Shown here piece after piece: positions 44,193 through 53,031 of a DNA stretch of 64,000 nt (position 1 is its first letter; each line of letters begins with the position of its first letter). Both the position numbers and the translations under genes were made by a program. This DNA is from Richelia sp. SL_2_1 (GTDB taxonomy: Bacteria > Cyanobacteriota > Cyanobacteriia > Cyanobacteriales > Nostocaceae): contig JAAUSO010000014.1 of assembly GCA_012033205.1 (NCBI GenBank), positions 1 to 64,000 on the forward strand. The letters run 5' to 3'. The notes below the pieces were generated by a model. It did not search any database. It was not told the origin of the DNA and saw only the letters and a program-made list of their open reading frames with translations.

Positions 44193-46244
44193 ATGACAAA
44201 GTTGTATATACCATTTTGGTCATCTATCATGAATAGTATTATGCTTGAGTGCTACCGAATAATTGAATTGCTTAATGGTAATTTAGGAGGAAGAACTTAC
44301 CTAGGTGAACATACCAGTGAATCTAATTACCAGCGATATGTAATCAAGCAATTTATGCCACCAAGTAAAGACCCCAGACTATTAAAAATATCTTATAACG
44401 TATTAGAAACCGAAGCAAAACCCTTAGATAACCTATCAGAACAAGATGATAGGATTCAGAACTTAATAAATTTCTTTGAAGAAAACCAAAACTTTTATTT
44501 AATTAGAAAATATATTATTGGTAATCCTTTAAATAAAGAAATATTTTCCGGACAAACCTTAAAATCAGAAAAAGTACTTAATCTCTTATTAGAAATATTA
44601 GAAATTTTAGTATTAATACATAGTCGTGGGATAATCCATCGTAATCTCAAACCAGCAAATATTATTCGTAGAGAATCTGATAATAAATTAATTTTAACCG
44701 ACTTTGGTGCGCCCCAAGAAGCAGTATCTAACATCGTTGGTTCTTCAGAATATATGCCTATAGAACAAATACATGGGAATCCTCAATTTAACAGCGATAT
44801 TTATACTTTAGGCATAATTGCCATTGAAGCGCTAACAGGTTTAACAGCTAGTCAAATAACTGCACAAAAAAAACAAAAAAACGCTTCCGCAGAAAAAATA
44901 ATTTGGTATCCTCGTCGCTATAAAGTCAATCCAAAGCTTGCCAAAATTATTAATAAAATGGTGCATTTAAATTATCAAAGTCGCTACCAATCGGCTAAAG
45001 AAGTATTAACTGATTTAAAAGCAATTAATCAACACAAATCAAATTATCTATATCAAAAAATCAAAAACAAAATCTCAAAAAAACCGCAATTAAAGATTGG
45101 AATAGCTGGTTTTATATTACTTAGTGTAATTGGATGGTATTTCTTTGCCCCAAGAGATTTAAATCATGCCAAACAACTATATAAACAAGGAATTACATAC
45201 TACGAAAAAGCGAAATATCAACAAGCAATTAAATTATTCTCTCAAGCTATTAAAATCAATCCCGAATATGCAAACGCTTATAATTTACGAGGAGATGCTT
45301 ATTATCATTTAGGAAAATACGAAAAATCTCAACAAGATTCTAGTGCCGCAATTCGTAATAATCCTAATGATGCTAACGCTTATTATGATAGAGGATTTAG
45401 TCTTTATTCTGTGGGAGAATATAACGGAGCAATCATAGATTACAATCAAGCAATTAAACTCAATCCCGAATACACAAACGCTTATTATGGTAGAGGACTT
45501 GCTCGTTTTCAGATCAAAGAAAATCGTCAAGCCATCACCGATTTAAATCAAGCAATTCAAATCAATCCCAAATTTGCTCCAGCTTATTTGTATCGGGGAA
45601 TAATTCGTCGTAAAATCGGAGAAAAACTCGAAGCAATCAAAGATTTTGAACAAGCAATTACAATTAATTCTAAATATACAGAAGCCTATTACGAACGCGG
45701 TAAAACAAGGTATGAACTCAACGAAAAAACAACTGCGAAAAAAGATTTTACTAAAGTAATTGAATTAGATTCTAAATACATTGAAGCTTATATTGCCCGC
45801 GCTGATGTTTACAATGATTTAGGATATCCCAAACAAGCTTATGAAGACTACGAAAAAGCCATAGAAATGAATCCCGAAAATGCCAATGCTTATATTCATC
45901 GGGGTTTATACCGCTTCAAAATCAAAGATATAGAAGGGGCAATTGAAAATTATAATCAAGCAATTAAACTAGATTCTACCCAACCAACAGCATACAACAA
46001 TCGTGGTAATGCTCATTTAGAATTAGGTAATTTAAAACAAGCAATGGCAGATTATTCTAAAGCAATTGAACTCAATCCCGAATACGCTCAAGCTTATTAT
46101 AATCGCGGTTTACTTCGCACAGATTTAGCAAAAGTACCCGAAGCAATTGAAGATTTCCAAGCAGCAGCCGATATTTTTATTAATATAGGTGAAGATAGTA
46201 ATTATAATGATGCTCTATCGAGAATTAAGGAGCTAACTCCGTAA
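44193..46244 (+). CDS. TPR protein with a Ser/Thr pseudokinase domain
   Basis: 683 residues. Residues ~20-275 have the protein-kinase fold: Gly-rich loop LNGNLGGRTYLGE, Lys52 in YVIKQF, and Mg-binding DFG at 170-172. The catalytic loop reads HRNLKPAN instead of HRDLKPxN, so the catalytic Asp is Asn151. SEYMPIEQIHG replaces the usual APE segment (sxYmapEq form of cyanobacterial kinases). A membrane helix follows at ~305-325 (IGIAGFILLSVIGWYFFAP), then about ten TPR repeats (YxxAIxxFxxAIxINPxYAxAYxxRG). Phosphotransfer is probably lost or very weak, and the kinase head may act as a binding or scaffold domain with the TPR region on the other membrane face. Starts at Met13 or Met17 are possible alternatives. 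Confidence 0.9.
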   Translation: MTKLYIPFWSSIMNSIMLECYRIIELLNGNLGGRTYLGEHTSESNYQRYVIKQFMPPSKDPRLLKISYNVLETEAKPLDNLSEQDDRIQNLINFFEENQNFYLIRKYIIGNPLNKEIFSGQTLKSEKVLNLLLEILEILVLIHSRGIIHRNLKPANIIRRESDNKLILTDFGAPQEAVSNIVGSSEYMPIEQIHGNPQFNSDIYTLGIIAIEALTGLTASQITAQKKQKNASAEKIIWYPRRYKVNPKLAKIINKMVHLNYQSRYQSAKEVLTDLKAINQHKSNYLYQKIKNKISKKPQLKIGIAGFILLSVIGWYFFAPRDLNHAKQLYKQGITYYEKAKYQQAIKLFSQAIKINPEYANAYNLRGDAYYHLGKYEKSQQDSSAAIRNNPNDANAYYDRGFSLYSVGEYNGAIIDYNQAIKLNPEYTNAYYGRGLARFQIKENRQAITDLNQAIQINPKFAPAYLYRGIIRRKIGEKLEAIKDFEQAITINSKYTEAYYERGKTRYELNEKTTAKKDFTKVIELDSKYIEAYIARADVYNDLGYPKQAYEDYEKAIEMNPENANAYIHRGLYRFKIKDIEGAIENYNQAIKLDSTQPTAYNNRGNAHLELGNLKQAMADYSKAIELNPEYAQAYYNRGLLRTDLAKVPEAIEDFQAAADIFINIGEDSNYNDALSRIKELTP

Positions 46245-46337
46245 ATTGGTAATGGGTAATTGGGAATTGGTAATTGGTAATTGGTAATTGGTAATTGGTA
46301 ATTGGGAATTGGTAATCGGTAATTGGTAATTGGTAAT
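46245..46337 (+). repeat. Short tandem repeats (TAATTGG heptamers)
   Basis: About twelve TAATTGG/GAATTGG/TAATCGG units right after the pseudokinase stop. The complementary family (CCATTACCAAT) occurs at 46806-46864, on the other side of the four-helix-bundle gene. Confidence 0.85.
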
Positions 46338-46355
46338 GGGGGATGAGAAATTCAA

Positions 46356-46721
46356 CTATTTTTTATTGCCTATTGAATTCAGGTAAGCATTGAGTTTGGG
46401 GGATAGTTTGTCAATTATTGGCTTAAGTTTAGATGCTTGTTCTTTAGTTAAAAGCTTTCTAACATAAGCTAATCTTAATAAACAGATAGTTTCATACAAA
46501 GAACCTCTAGAGATTCTGATAAAGCGGCGATTGTCTTGATAATTAAAGCGTCCTCTTCCTTCTGCAATATTGGCACAAATACTATCAGCAGAACGAACTA
46601 TTTGTTTACCAACTGTGTCTTTTTCAAATGACTTCCAATTTTGAACAATATCCCAAATTTCATTAGCTAGTTTTTCAGCTAACTGATAAACTCGTAAATC
46701 TTCAAAATCAGGTCTTGTCAC
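46356..46721 (-). CDS. Four-helix bundle protein (S23/IVS-encoded family)
   Basis: 121 residues, all helical. FEDLRVYQLAEKLANEIW at the start and VRSADSICANIAEGRGRF in the middle are the family signatures, named after proteins encoded within 23S rRNA intervening sequences. Here it is free-standing, not within an rRNA gene. It lies between two blocks of complementary heptamer repeats, as if gene and repeats had moved or spread together. Molecular function unknown; relatives form oligomers, and one is linked with retron-type diversity elements. Confidence 0.9.
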   Translation of the reverse strand: MTRPDFEDLRVYQLAEKLANEIWDIVQNWKSFEKDTVGKQIVRSADSICANIAEGRGRFNYQDNRRFIRISRGSLYETICLLRLAYVRKLLTKEQASKLKPIIDKLSPKLNAYLNSIGNKK

Positions 46722-46805
46722 ACTATTTTATTACAATTCAAATCACACTTATTTATATATATATAATTCCCAAAACTAAATTAAAAATTACATTCTTATC
46801 AAAAA

Positions 46806-46864
46806 TAATCCCCCATTACCAATCCCCCATTACCCATTACCAATCCCCCATTACCAATTCCCCA
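46806..46864 (+). repeat. Short tandem repeats (CCCCCATTACCAAT units)
   Basis: Four or five units of CCCCCATTACC(AAT), the reverse-complement theme of the tract at 46245. It ends ~55 bp before the ubiD-type start codon, so it may lie in its promoter or leader. Confidence 0.8.
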
Positions 46865-46919
46865 CTTTTACCTGATAATATAAATAACGCTTCAAATATC
46901 TTTACGATTTATATATACA

Positions 46920-48428
46920 ATGGCAAGAGATTTACGGGGATTTATCAAAATTCTGGAACAAAGGGGACAATTACAGCGAATTTCGGCTTTGGTTGACTCG
47001 GATTTGGAAATTGCGGAAATTTCTAACCGGATGCTCCAAAAAGGTGGCCCCGGTTTGATTTTTGAGAATGTTAAAGGTGCTGATTTTCCCGTTGCGGTAA
47101 ACCTGATGGGAACTGTGGAAAGGATATGTTGGGCAATGAATATGTCACATCCCCAAGAATTAGAAGAATTGGGGAAAAAATTAGCGCTGTTACAACAACC
47201 AAAACCACCAAAAAAGATTTCTCAAGCCATCGATTTTGGTAAAGTTTTATTTGATGTTCTTAAAGCCAAACCCGGAAGAGATTTTTTCCCCGCTTGTCAG
47301 CAAGTTGTGCTGCAAGGTGATAATTTAGATTTAAATAAATTACCCTTGATACGTCCTTATCCCGGTGATGCAGGTAAAATTATTACTTTAGGATTGGTAA
47401 TTACTAAAGATTGTGAAACCGGAACACCAAACGTCGGTGTGTATCGTTTACAACTACAATCTCAAAATACCATGACCGTACATTGGCTCTCAGTGCGCGG
47501 TGGAGCAAGACATTTACGTAAAGCTGCTGAGAACGGCAAAAAATTAGAAGTAGCAATTGCTTTAGGTGTAGACCCCTTAATTATCATGGCGGCAGCAACA
47601 CCGATTCCTGTAGATTTATCAGAATGGTTGTTTGCGGGTTTATACGGAGGTTCCGGAGTAAGTCTAGCAAAATGTAAAACCGTTGATTTAGAAGTACCCG
47701 CAGATTCCGAATTTGTTTTAGAAGGAACAATTACCCCAGGAGAAATGCTTCCTGATGGACCTTTTGGCGACCATATGGGATATTATGGTGGCGTGGAAGA
47801 TTCACCCTTAGTGCGCTTTCAATGCATGACCCACCGTAAAGACCCGGTGTATTTAACAACATTTAGCGGTCGTCCACCCAAAGAAGAAGCCATGATGGCG
47901 ATCGCACTCAACCGGATTTACACACCAATTTTACGACAGCAGGTTTCGGAAATCGTCGATTTCTTCCTACCAATGGAAGCTTTGAGCTACAAAGCGGCGA
48001 TAATATCCATAGATAAAGCATACCCCGGACAAGCGCGAAGAGCAGCCTTAGCGTTTTGGAGTGCCTTACCACAGTTTACCTACACCAAATTTGTCATTGT
48101 AGTAGACAAAGATATAAATATTCGCGACCCGCGTCAAGTTGTATGGGCAATAAGCTCCAAAGTAGATCCGACACGAGATGTGTTCATTTTACCAAATACA
48201 CCCTTTGACACCTTAGATTTTGCCAGCGAAAAATTGGGTTTAGGGGGAAGAATGGGAATTGATGCAACAACCAAAATTCCTCCAGAAACCGAACACGAAT
48301 GGGGAGATGCCTTGGAATCGGATGCAGAAGTAGCCGCAATGGTTGAAAGAAGATGGGCTGAATATGGTTTGGATAAATTGGAATTGGGAGAAGTTAACGT
48401 TAATTTATTTGGTTACGATATGAAGTAG
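46920..48428 (+). CDS. UbiD family decarboxylase
   Basis: 502 residues, cytosolic, prenylated-FMN-dependent (de)carboxylase family. Seen: the N-terminal DLRGFIKILEQRGQLQRI and FENVKGADFPVAVNLMGTVERI, and the active-site region EGTITPGEMLPDGPFGDHMGYYG with the conserved Glu residues. DVFILPNTPFDTLDFASEKLGLGGRMGIDATTK near the C-terminus is typical of the cyanobacterial members. These are thought to act in quinone biosynthesis or aromatic acid turnover. No UbiX-like gene lies in the window. Confidence 0.93.
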   Translation: MARDLRGFIKILEQRGQLQRISALVDSDLEIAEISNRMLQKGGPGLIFENVKGADFPVAVNLMGTVERICWAMNMSHPQELEELGKKLALLQQPKPPKKISQAIDFGKVLFDVLKAKPGRDFFPACQQVVLQGDNLDLNKLPLIRPYPGDAGKIITLGLVITKDCETGTPNVGVYRLQLQSQNTMTVHWLSVRGGARHLRKAAENGKKLEVAIALGVDPLIIMAAATPIPVDLSEWLFAGLYGGSGVSLAKCKTVDLEVPADSEFVLEGTITPGEMLPDGPFGDHMGYYGGVEDSPLVRFQCMTHRKDPVYLTTFSGRPPKEEAMMAIALNRIYTPILRQQVSEIVDFFLPMEALSYKAAIISIDKAYPGQARRAALAFWSALPQFTYTKFVIVVDKDINIRDPRQVVWAISSKVDPTRDVFILPNTPFDTLDFASEKLGLGGRMGIDATTKIPPETEHEWGDALESDAEVAAMVERRWAEYGLDKLELGEVNVNLFGYDMK

Positions 48429-48649
48429 CTTTCTACAATTACCTATCTGCGTATCTCTCTTTATCTCTTTTCTCAGCGCTCTTTGCGTCTCAGCGGTTTT
48501 TTAAAATCGTTAATTTACCAGGAAAAGAGTAATTTTCTCCAAAAACTTTAAAATATTTAACATCATCTGGCACCCAAACAAGGTAAAATCCGTCACTGTT
48601 ACTTAATTACTAACAAACCATTATTTTATAGGTATTGTAGGAGTTGTAA

Positions 48650-49039
48650 GTGAAAATAGCATTTATCGGTAAAACATTAATTGCATCTGTGGGTATACTC
48701 GCTTTATTTGCACCCCAGCGTGCTGATGCTCAGATAATACCCCAACCTTGGGTATCTGTCGGTGCTAAAGATGGTGATGTCACTTATGCTGTAGGTGCCA
48801 AGGCTTTAAATTACGGTGCGGAATTGGGAGTAGGAGAAGATGGTGCTGTTGGTGTAGACATCCTGCAATTTCTTCCTTTACCAAAGATTTCTCCTTATGT
48901 TGGGTTAGGATACTACACCGAAGGTAAAGGAGTAGCGGTTTCTGGTGGTGTACAAGTTAGTCCTAGCAAAAACTTGTTTATTGGTGCTGGTTATAATACA
49001 CGTCGCGGTATTAATGGACAATTGGGAATCAAATTCTAA
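48650..49039 (+). CDS. Secreted or outer-membrane beta-strand protein, hypothetical
   Basis: 129 residues from a GTG start (GTAGGAG 8-12 bp upstream). Signal peptide at residues ~1-28 (KTLIASVGILALFAPQRADA). The mature part alternates short glycine-rich strands (YVGLGYYTEGKGVAVSGGVQV, LFIGAGYNTRRGINGQLGIKF), ending in Phe, as in outer-membrane beta-barrels, though it is too short for a full large barrel. Role unknown. A strong terminator follows. Confidence 0.7.
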   Translation: MKIAFIGKTLIASVGILALFAPQRADAQIIPQPWVSVGAKDGDVTYAVGAKALNYGAELGVGEDGAVGVDILQFLPLPKISPYVGLGYYTEGKGVAVSGGVQVSPSKNLFIGAGYNTRRGINGQLGIKF

Positions 49040-49074
49040 TTTTTTTCCTATACATATTTAAGATATATTTAATT

Positions 49075-49116
49075 TCGGCATTGTTGACTTTGGAGTTAGC
49101 AATGTCGATTTTTTTT
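49075..49116 (+). terminator. Rho-independent terminator
   Basis: TCGGCATTGTT pairs with AGCAATGTCGA (11 bp, with G-U pairs) and is followed by eight T. It is 36 bp after the preceding stop and separates it from the DUF389 gene. Confidence 0.8.
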
Positions 49117-49282
49117 GAAAAGCCTATCTTCCGATTGAGAAAAAATACTTGAGATTAATCTTTAACTCCATCTTCGGTGAGATAGCACTTGTGAATAAAA
49201 TCTGATTAAATTTATACGAACTGCATTTGTAATCTAGTTCACTTTTTCATCCCCATATTTAATCAAATAAAGGTAATTCTTA

Positions 49283-50332
49283 ATGCTTCTGCTAATTAAA
49301 AAATTTGGTGGTTGGAGCAAGCAACAATTTTCATGGTTATGGGAAAGCAATAGCGGAGATTGGCCTTGGTTGGCTGAGAAACCGATGCAAATTGCGGGGC
49401 TTAATCGCAGTTTGTGGAGGGGTGCAGTTCCTTCAATTAGCTTTTATGTTTTACTTTCATTATCTGGGATAATTGCAACTCTCGGACTTTTAGCAAATAG
49501 TGCAGCAACCATTATCGGCGCGATGATAGTTGCACCTTTGATGGGACCGATAATTGCGATCGCCTATAGTATGGTAGCAGCCAACCAGCGTCTTTTAAAG
49601 CGCTCTAGTTTTACCTTAGTTAAAGGTGTCCTATTAACTGTTGGGATCTCATTTTTGATTGCCAAAGGAGTCGGGATTAAAACTTTAGGTTCGGAGATTA
49701 CTGGAAGAATCAGTCCCACTCTACTCGATATGGGAGTAGCTTTAGCTGCTGGTGCTGCTGGTGCTTATGCTAAATCCCGACGCAGTATTGCTGATGCATT
49801 ACCCGGAGTTGCCATCGCAGTGGCATTGGTTCCACCTTTGAGTGTGGTTGGTATCGGATTGGCAATAAATTCACAGTCGGTTACTATCGGTTCTAGTCTA
49901 CTGTTTTTAGCGAACTTAACCGGAATCATCTTTAGTGGTGCAATCGTCTTTCTTTCACACGGTTACGGTTCTTTAGCGAAAGCACGTCAGGGTTTGATTG
50001 TCTCAATTACAGGAATACTTCTTCTGGGTTTACCCTTGAGTTTTTCGTTACAAACATTGTTAATTCAAGAACAAACTCGCCGCCAAATTTCCTATTTACT
50101 TTATAATAAAACTCAGACTTTTGCTGATACAAATATTAGAAGCATTAAAGTAAGACGACAAGGAAAACAACTTTTTGTAGAAATGGAAGTAGCTGCACCT
50201 TTTAATTTGATTACAGACGAACAGATTAAGGAAGTTCATCAATTTTTGCAAGCAGAATTAAATAGACCTTTGAATTTTCAAGTTGAAATAATTCCCACTC
50301 AACAATATGAATTTCCCGCGAGTAAATTTTAA
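49283..50332 (+). CDS. DUF389 (TIGR00341-like) membrane protein
   Basis: 349 residues with about six membrane helices. The DUF389 signature NSAATIIGAMIVAPLMGPIIAIAY and the later AAGAAGAYAKSR and ADALPGVAIAVALVPPLSVVGIGLA are well conserved. A cytosolic C-terminal domain of ~80 residues (TRRQISYLLYNKTQ...) follows. Function of the family is unknown; transport or sensing has been suggested only from its topology. Copy c of the two-hairpin element lies 77 bp after the stop. Confidence 0.9.
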   Translation: MLLLIKKFGGWSKQQFSWLWESNSGDWPWLAEKPMQIAGLNRSLWRGAVPSISFYVLLSLSGIIATLGLLANSAATIIGAMIVAPLMGPIIAIAYSMVAANQRLLKRSSFTLVKGVLLTVGISFLIAKGVGIKTLGSEITGRISPTLLDMGVALAAGAAGAYAKSRRSIADALPGVAIAVALVPPLSVVGIGLAINSQSVTIGSSLLFLANLTGIIFSGAIVFLSHGYGSLAKARQGLIVSITGILLLGLPLSFSLQTLLIQEQTRRQISYLLYNKTQTFADTNIRSIKVRRQGKQLFVEMEVAAPFNLITDEQIKEVHQFLQAELNRPLNFQVEIIPTQQYEFPASKF

Positions 50333-50408
50333 AAGGTAATTTAATCATAAACCTCACAATCACAATTTCAGGATTGTTTAAGTCCTAAATTGGATCAAAA
50401 CCTTTATT

Positions 50409-50461
50409 GAGTCATCTTTAGATGACTTTAGCTATTAGCCTGGGATTTGAATCCCAGGTGG
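50409..50461 (+). repeat. Two-hairpin element, copy c (best formed)
   Basis: AGTCATC-TTTA-GATGACT (perfect 7-bp stem), linker TTAGCTATTAG, then CCTGGGATT-TG-AATCCCAGG (perfect 9-bp stem). It has the same layout as copies a, b and d with other stem sequences. It lies between the convergent DUF389 and ald genes. Confidence 0.7.
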
Positions 50462-50559
50462 ATATCGGTGTAATCGTATTATTGTTTATCGCCATATCCG
50501 GAGGGTGAGCAAAGCGGTATATCCCAACAAAAATAATTACCCCCCTCCGGAAAAATAAA

Positions 50560-51648
50560 CTAAACTAAATCCGGAAATACCGATTGTACAGCCGGATGCA
50601 CAATTTTATGATGGTCTACGTTCAATCCTTTAGCTAATGCTGGATTATTAACTAGGGCTTTGACTCCTTCATTCGCTAACTGCCGCACATAGGGTAAAGT
50701 ACTATTATTTAATGCTTGAGTTGCTGTCCAAGGTACAGCACCCGGCATATTCGGTACACCATAATGTAATACTCCTTCTTCTTCATATACTGGATTTGTA
50801 TGAGATGTCGGATGTAAAGTTTCAATACAGCCACCTTGGTCAACTGCAACATCTACAATCACCGTACCAGGATGCATTTTTTTGACTAATTCGCGAGATA
50901 CTAATATAGGCGCTCGTCTTCCTAAAACTAAAACTGCACCAATAAGTAAGTCCGCTTGAGGAACTGCTTGTTCAATATGGGCGGAATTACTATAAAGTAG
51001 TTCAACTCTAGAACCAAATAAAGTTTCTAAATAAGATAAGCGATCGACATTAACATCTAAAATTTGCACTGTAGCACCCATACCGACGGCAATTTTCGCG
51101 GCTTCTGTTCCGACAACACCACCACCTAAAATTACTACTTTTCCCGGTTTAACCCCCGGAACTCCGCCTAAGAGTACCCCCCTACCACCTTGTTGACTTT
51201 CAAGGTATCTAGCACCAAACTGCACCGCTAGACGACCAGCTATGATACTCATAGGAGTAAGTAAAGGTAACTTATTTGCCCCCGGAAGTTCTACAGTTTC
51301 GTAGGCGATGGCTGTTACACCACAATCAATTAAATGTTCGGTTAATTTTCGATCCGCCGCTAAATGTAAATAAGTAAATATGATCTGTCCTTTTTGCAAA
51401 AATTTATATTCAGACTGGAGAGGTTCTTTGACTTTAACGATTAATTCGCGATTCCAAGCAGCTTCGGGTGTAGTAACAATTTCTGCACCTGCACTTGTGT
51501 AATCATCATCTGTAAATCCAGCACCAGCACCGGCTTGAGTCTCGATATATATATTATGACCCCCTTCCTTCAAAACTCTAACGCTCGAAGGACTCAACCC
51601 AACTCGAAACTCTCTATCTTTTCTTTCTTTCGGAACACCGATTTCCAT
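50560..51648 (-). CDS. ald: Alanine dehydrogenase
   Basis: 362 residues, the normal length. It catalyses reversible oxidative deamination of alanine to pyruvate with NAD+. Seen: MEIGVPKERKDREFRVGLSP at the start with the substrate-binding Arg, KVKEPLQSEY with Lys, YLHLAADRKLTE with the catalytic His, the NAD-binding VVILGGGVVGTEAAKIAVGMGA, and DVAVDQGGCIET with the catalytic Asp. In heterocystous cyanobacteria this enzyme takes part in alanine use, including in heterocysts. Single gene. Confidence 0.96.
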   Translation of the reverse strand: MEIGVPKERKDREFRVGLSPSSVRVLKEGGHNIYIETQAGAGAGFTDDDYTSAGAEIVTTPEAAWNRELIVKVKEPLQSEYKFLQKGQIIFTYLHLAADRKLTEHLIDCGVTAIAYETVELPGANKLPLLTPMSIIAGRLAVQFGARYLESQQGGRGVLLGGVPGVKPGKVVILGGGVVGTEAAKIAVGMGATVQILDVNVDRLSYLETLFGSRVELLYSNSAHIEQAVPQADLLIGAVLVLGRRAPILVSRELVKKMHPGTVIVDVAVDQGGCIETLHPTSHTNPVYEEEGVLHYGVPNMPGAVPWTATQALNNSTLPYVRQLANEGVKALVNNPALAKGLNVDHHKIVHPAVQSVFPDLV

Positions 51649-51913
51649 GTACTGCCCCTAAATTAATTTACTGCTTTAATATTGCTTTAACTGTAGTCTG
51701 TCAATTAAATAGCAGCCATGCTGAATTAAATATTACAAATTTTATGTTAAATACCCTCTTGTTACGCAAATCCCGATTACATCAGCTTTTTTAGCCATGG
51801 TTACTACCTTGTTACGTTATATAAAAAATAGTAAAATTTTGTGAAAAGTATTTAAATGCCTAAGATCAAAATCTAGGTGAGCAAATTCAATTTCTTTTAA
51901 GGAGGTATTTTTC

Positions 51914-52090
51914 ATGACAGTACAACAGCCGCAACCAACCGTTACACCAAAGCTAGAAGAACCCAAGTTAGGATTTAACGAATATGCGGAACGCTTAAAT
52001 GGTAGAGCTGCAATGATTGGTTTTTTAATTATGATGGCTATTGAATATCTAACCGATCAAGGGGTATTATCCTGGTTGGGACTCAGGTAG
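51914..52090 (+). CDS. High-light-inducible / CAB-ELIP-HLIP family protein
   Basis: 58 residues: a Pro/Gln-rich N-terminus, then LGFNEYAERLNGRAAMIGFL and a single membrane helix ending at LSWLGLR. The chlorophyll-binding motif ExxNGRxAMIGF is complete, so this is a one-helix Hli protein of the thylakoid membrane, acting in chlorophyll handling and photoprotection, often under high light. A strong AAGGAGGT RBS lies 8 bp upstream. Confidence 0.93.
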   Translation: MTVQQPQPTVTPKLEEPKLGFNEYAERLNGRAAMIGFLIMMAIEYLTDQGVLSWLGLR

Positions 52091-52574
52091 TTAAATAATT
52101 GATAATTGTCAATTAGCAATTGTCAATTTTTGAATAAATCTGGTCGTTATTGGGGGAAACTTTTCAATATTAAAGGTTTAGCGAAAGTCGGGGCTAAACT
52201 GTGTTTCATGCAAAACCAAGATGAAATAACTTTTAGTCTCCCGACTTGAAATATTTTATATTTTTCACAAACTATTTTTGAGCTAGTTTTGAGCTAATTT
52301 TTATCCTTGTGTCAACAAATATCTTTATAGACAACATTTATTTTTGAAAAAATTTTATTAATGAGTATTGTCTTAAACTTGCAATTGAATTCCTATAACC
52401 CTGATAATAAATAGACTTAGGAAACTTAAATTTTTAGTAAACTAAGGGCTAATAACGGAATTAGGTTCTTGCCTATTGAATAAATCTATAATAGTATTAA
52501 TGCTTTGATATAAAGCGTTTATTACGCAGAAGCTATATTAGTAAACTTATACTAGCAGGGAACTGAAACACGCT
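52091..52574. other. Intergenic region after the Hli gene
   Basis: A long imperfect stem-loop is possible at 52185-52247 (AAGTCGGG with CCCGACTT, plus CTAAA with TTTAG), and a direct repeat AATTGTCAATT occurs twice near 52105-52130. No ORF, tRNA or known RNA family is recognised. Confidence 0.35.
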
Positions 52575-52880
52575 GTGATGAATGCTGTATTTCCTCGGAT
52601 GATCAAATCAGCCTACCGTAAAGAACCGCTAATCACTATATTAATAACTATGGGAATAGTGGATGCGCTAATTGGTGGACTCGATGACAGTTGGGCATTG
52701 TTTATTTTTGGCTTAGGAACTGCGGGAATAGCTTTGGTAATCAGATGGTGGAAAATTGAGCAAAGTGTTGCTTTACAAGAGAATAATCAAGAACCCGTAA
52801 AACAATTATATTTACCAGAGCGTTCTTCAAAATCGGCTTTACCAATGCTGAGTATATCTAAGAAAAAACCACCGCAGTAA
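52575..52880 (+). CDS. Small conserved-type membrane protein
   Basis: 101 residues from GTG (52575) or ATG (52578). It has two close hydrophobic helices (LITILITMGIVDALIGGL and WALFIFGLGTAGIALVIRWW) and a basic, unstructured tail (KSALPMLSISKKKPPQ). I do not recognise a named family. It stands alone between the Hli gene and a WD40 protein gene. Confidence 0.65.
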   Translation: MMNAVFPRMIKSAYRKEPLITILITMGIVDALIGGLDDSWALFIFGLGTAGIALVIRWWKIEQSVALQENNQEPVKQLYLPERSSKSALPMLSISKKKPPQ

Positions 52881-53031
52881 CAGTTAAGTCCTACTTTTGA
52901 ATTTATGAAGGTAAAAATTAACGTTAAATATTCTATTGTCAATCCTTGGAGGAAAAAGGCAAAATAGATTTGAAGGAGGGTTTCCCTCCTTTGTGATTTT
53001 TAAGGGTATTTACCCAATATATATGTGATTT

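Noticed and set aside
46715-46996. A 93-codon frame overlapping the start of the UbiD-type gene
   Set aside because: It is built from heptamer repeat sequence and then runs out of frame into the UbiD coding region; the UbiD frame has the conserved start.
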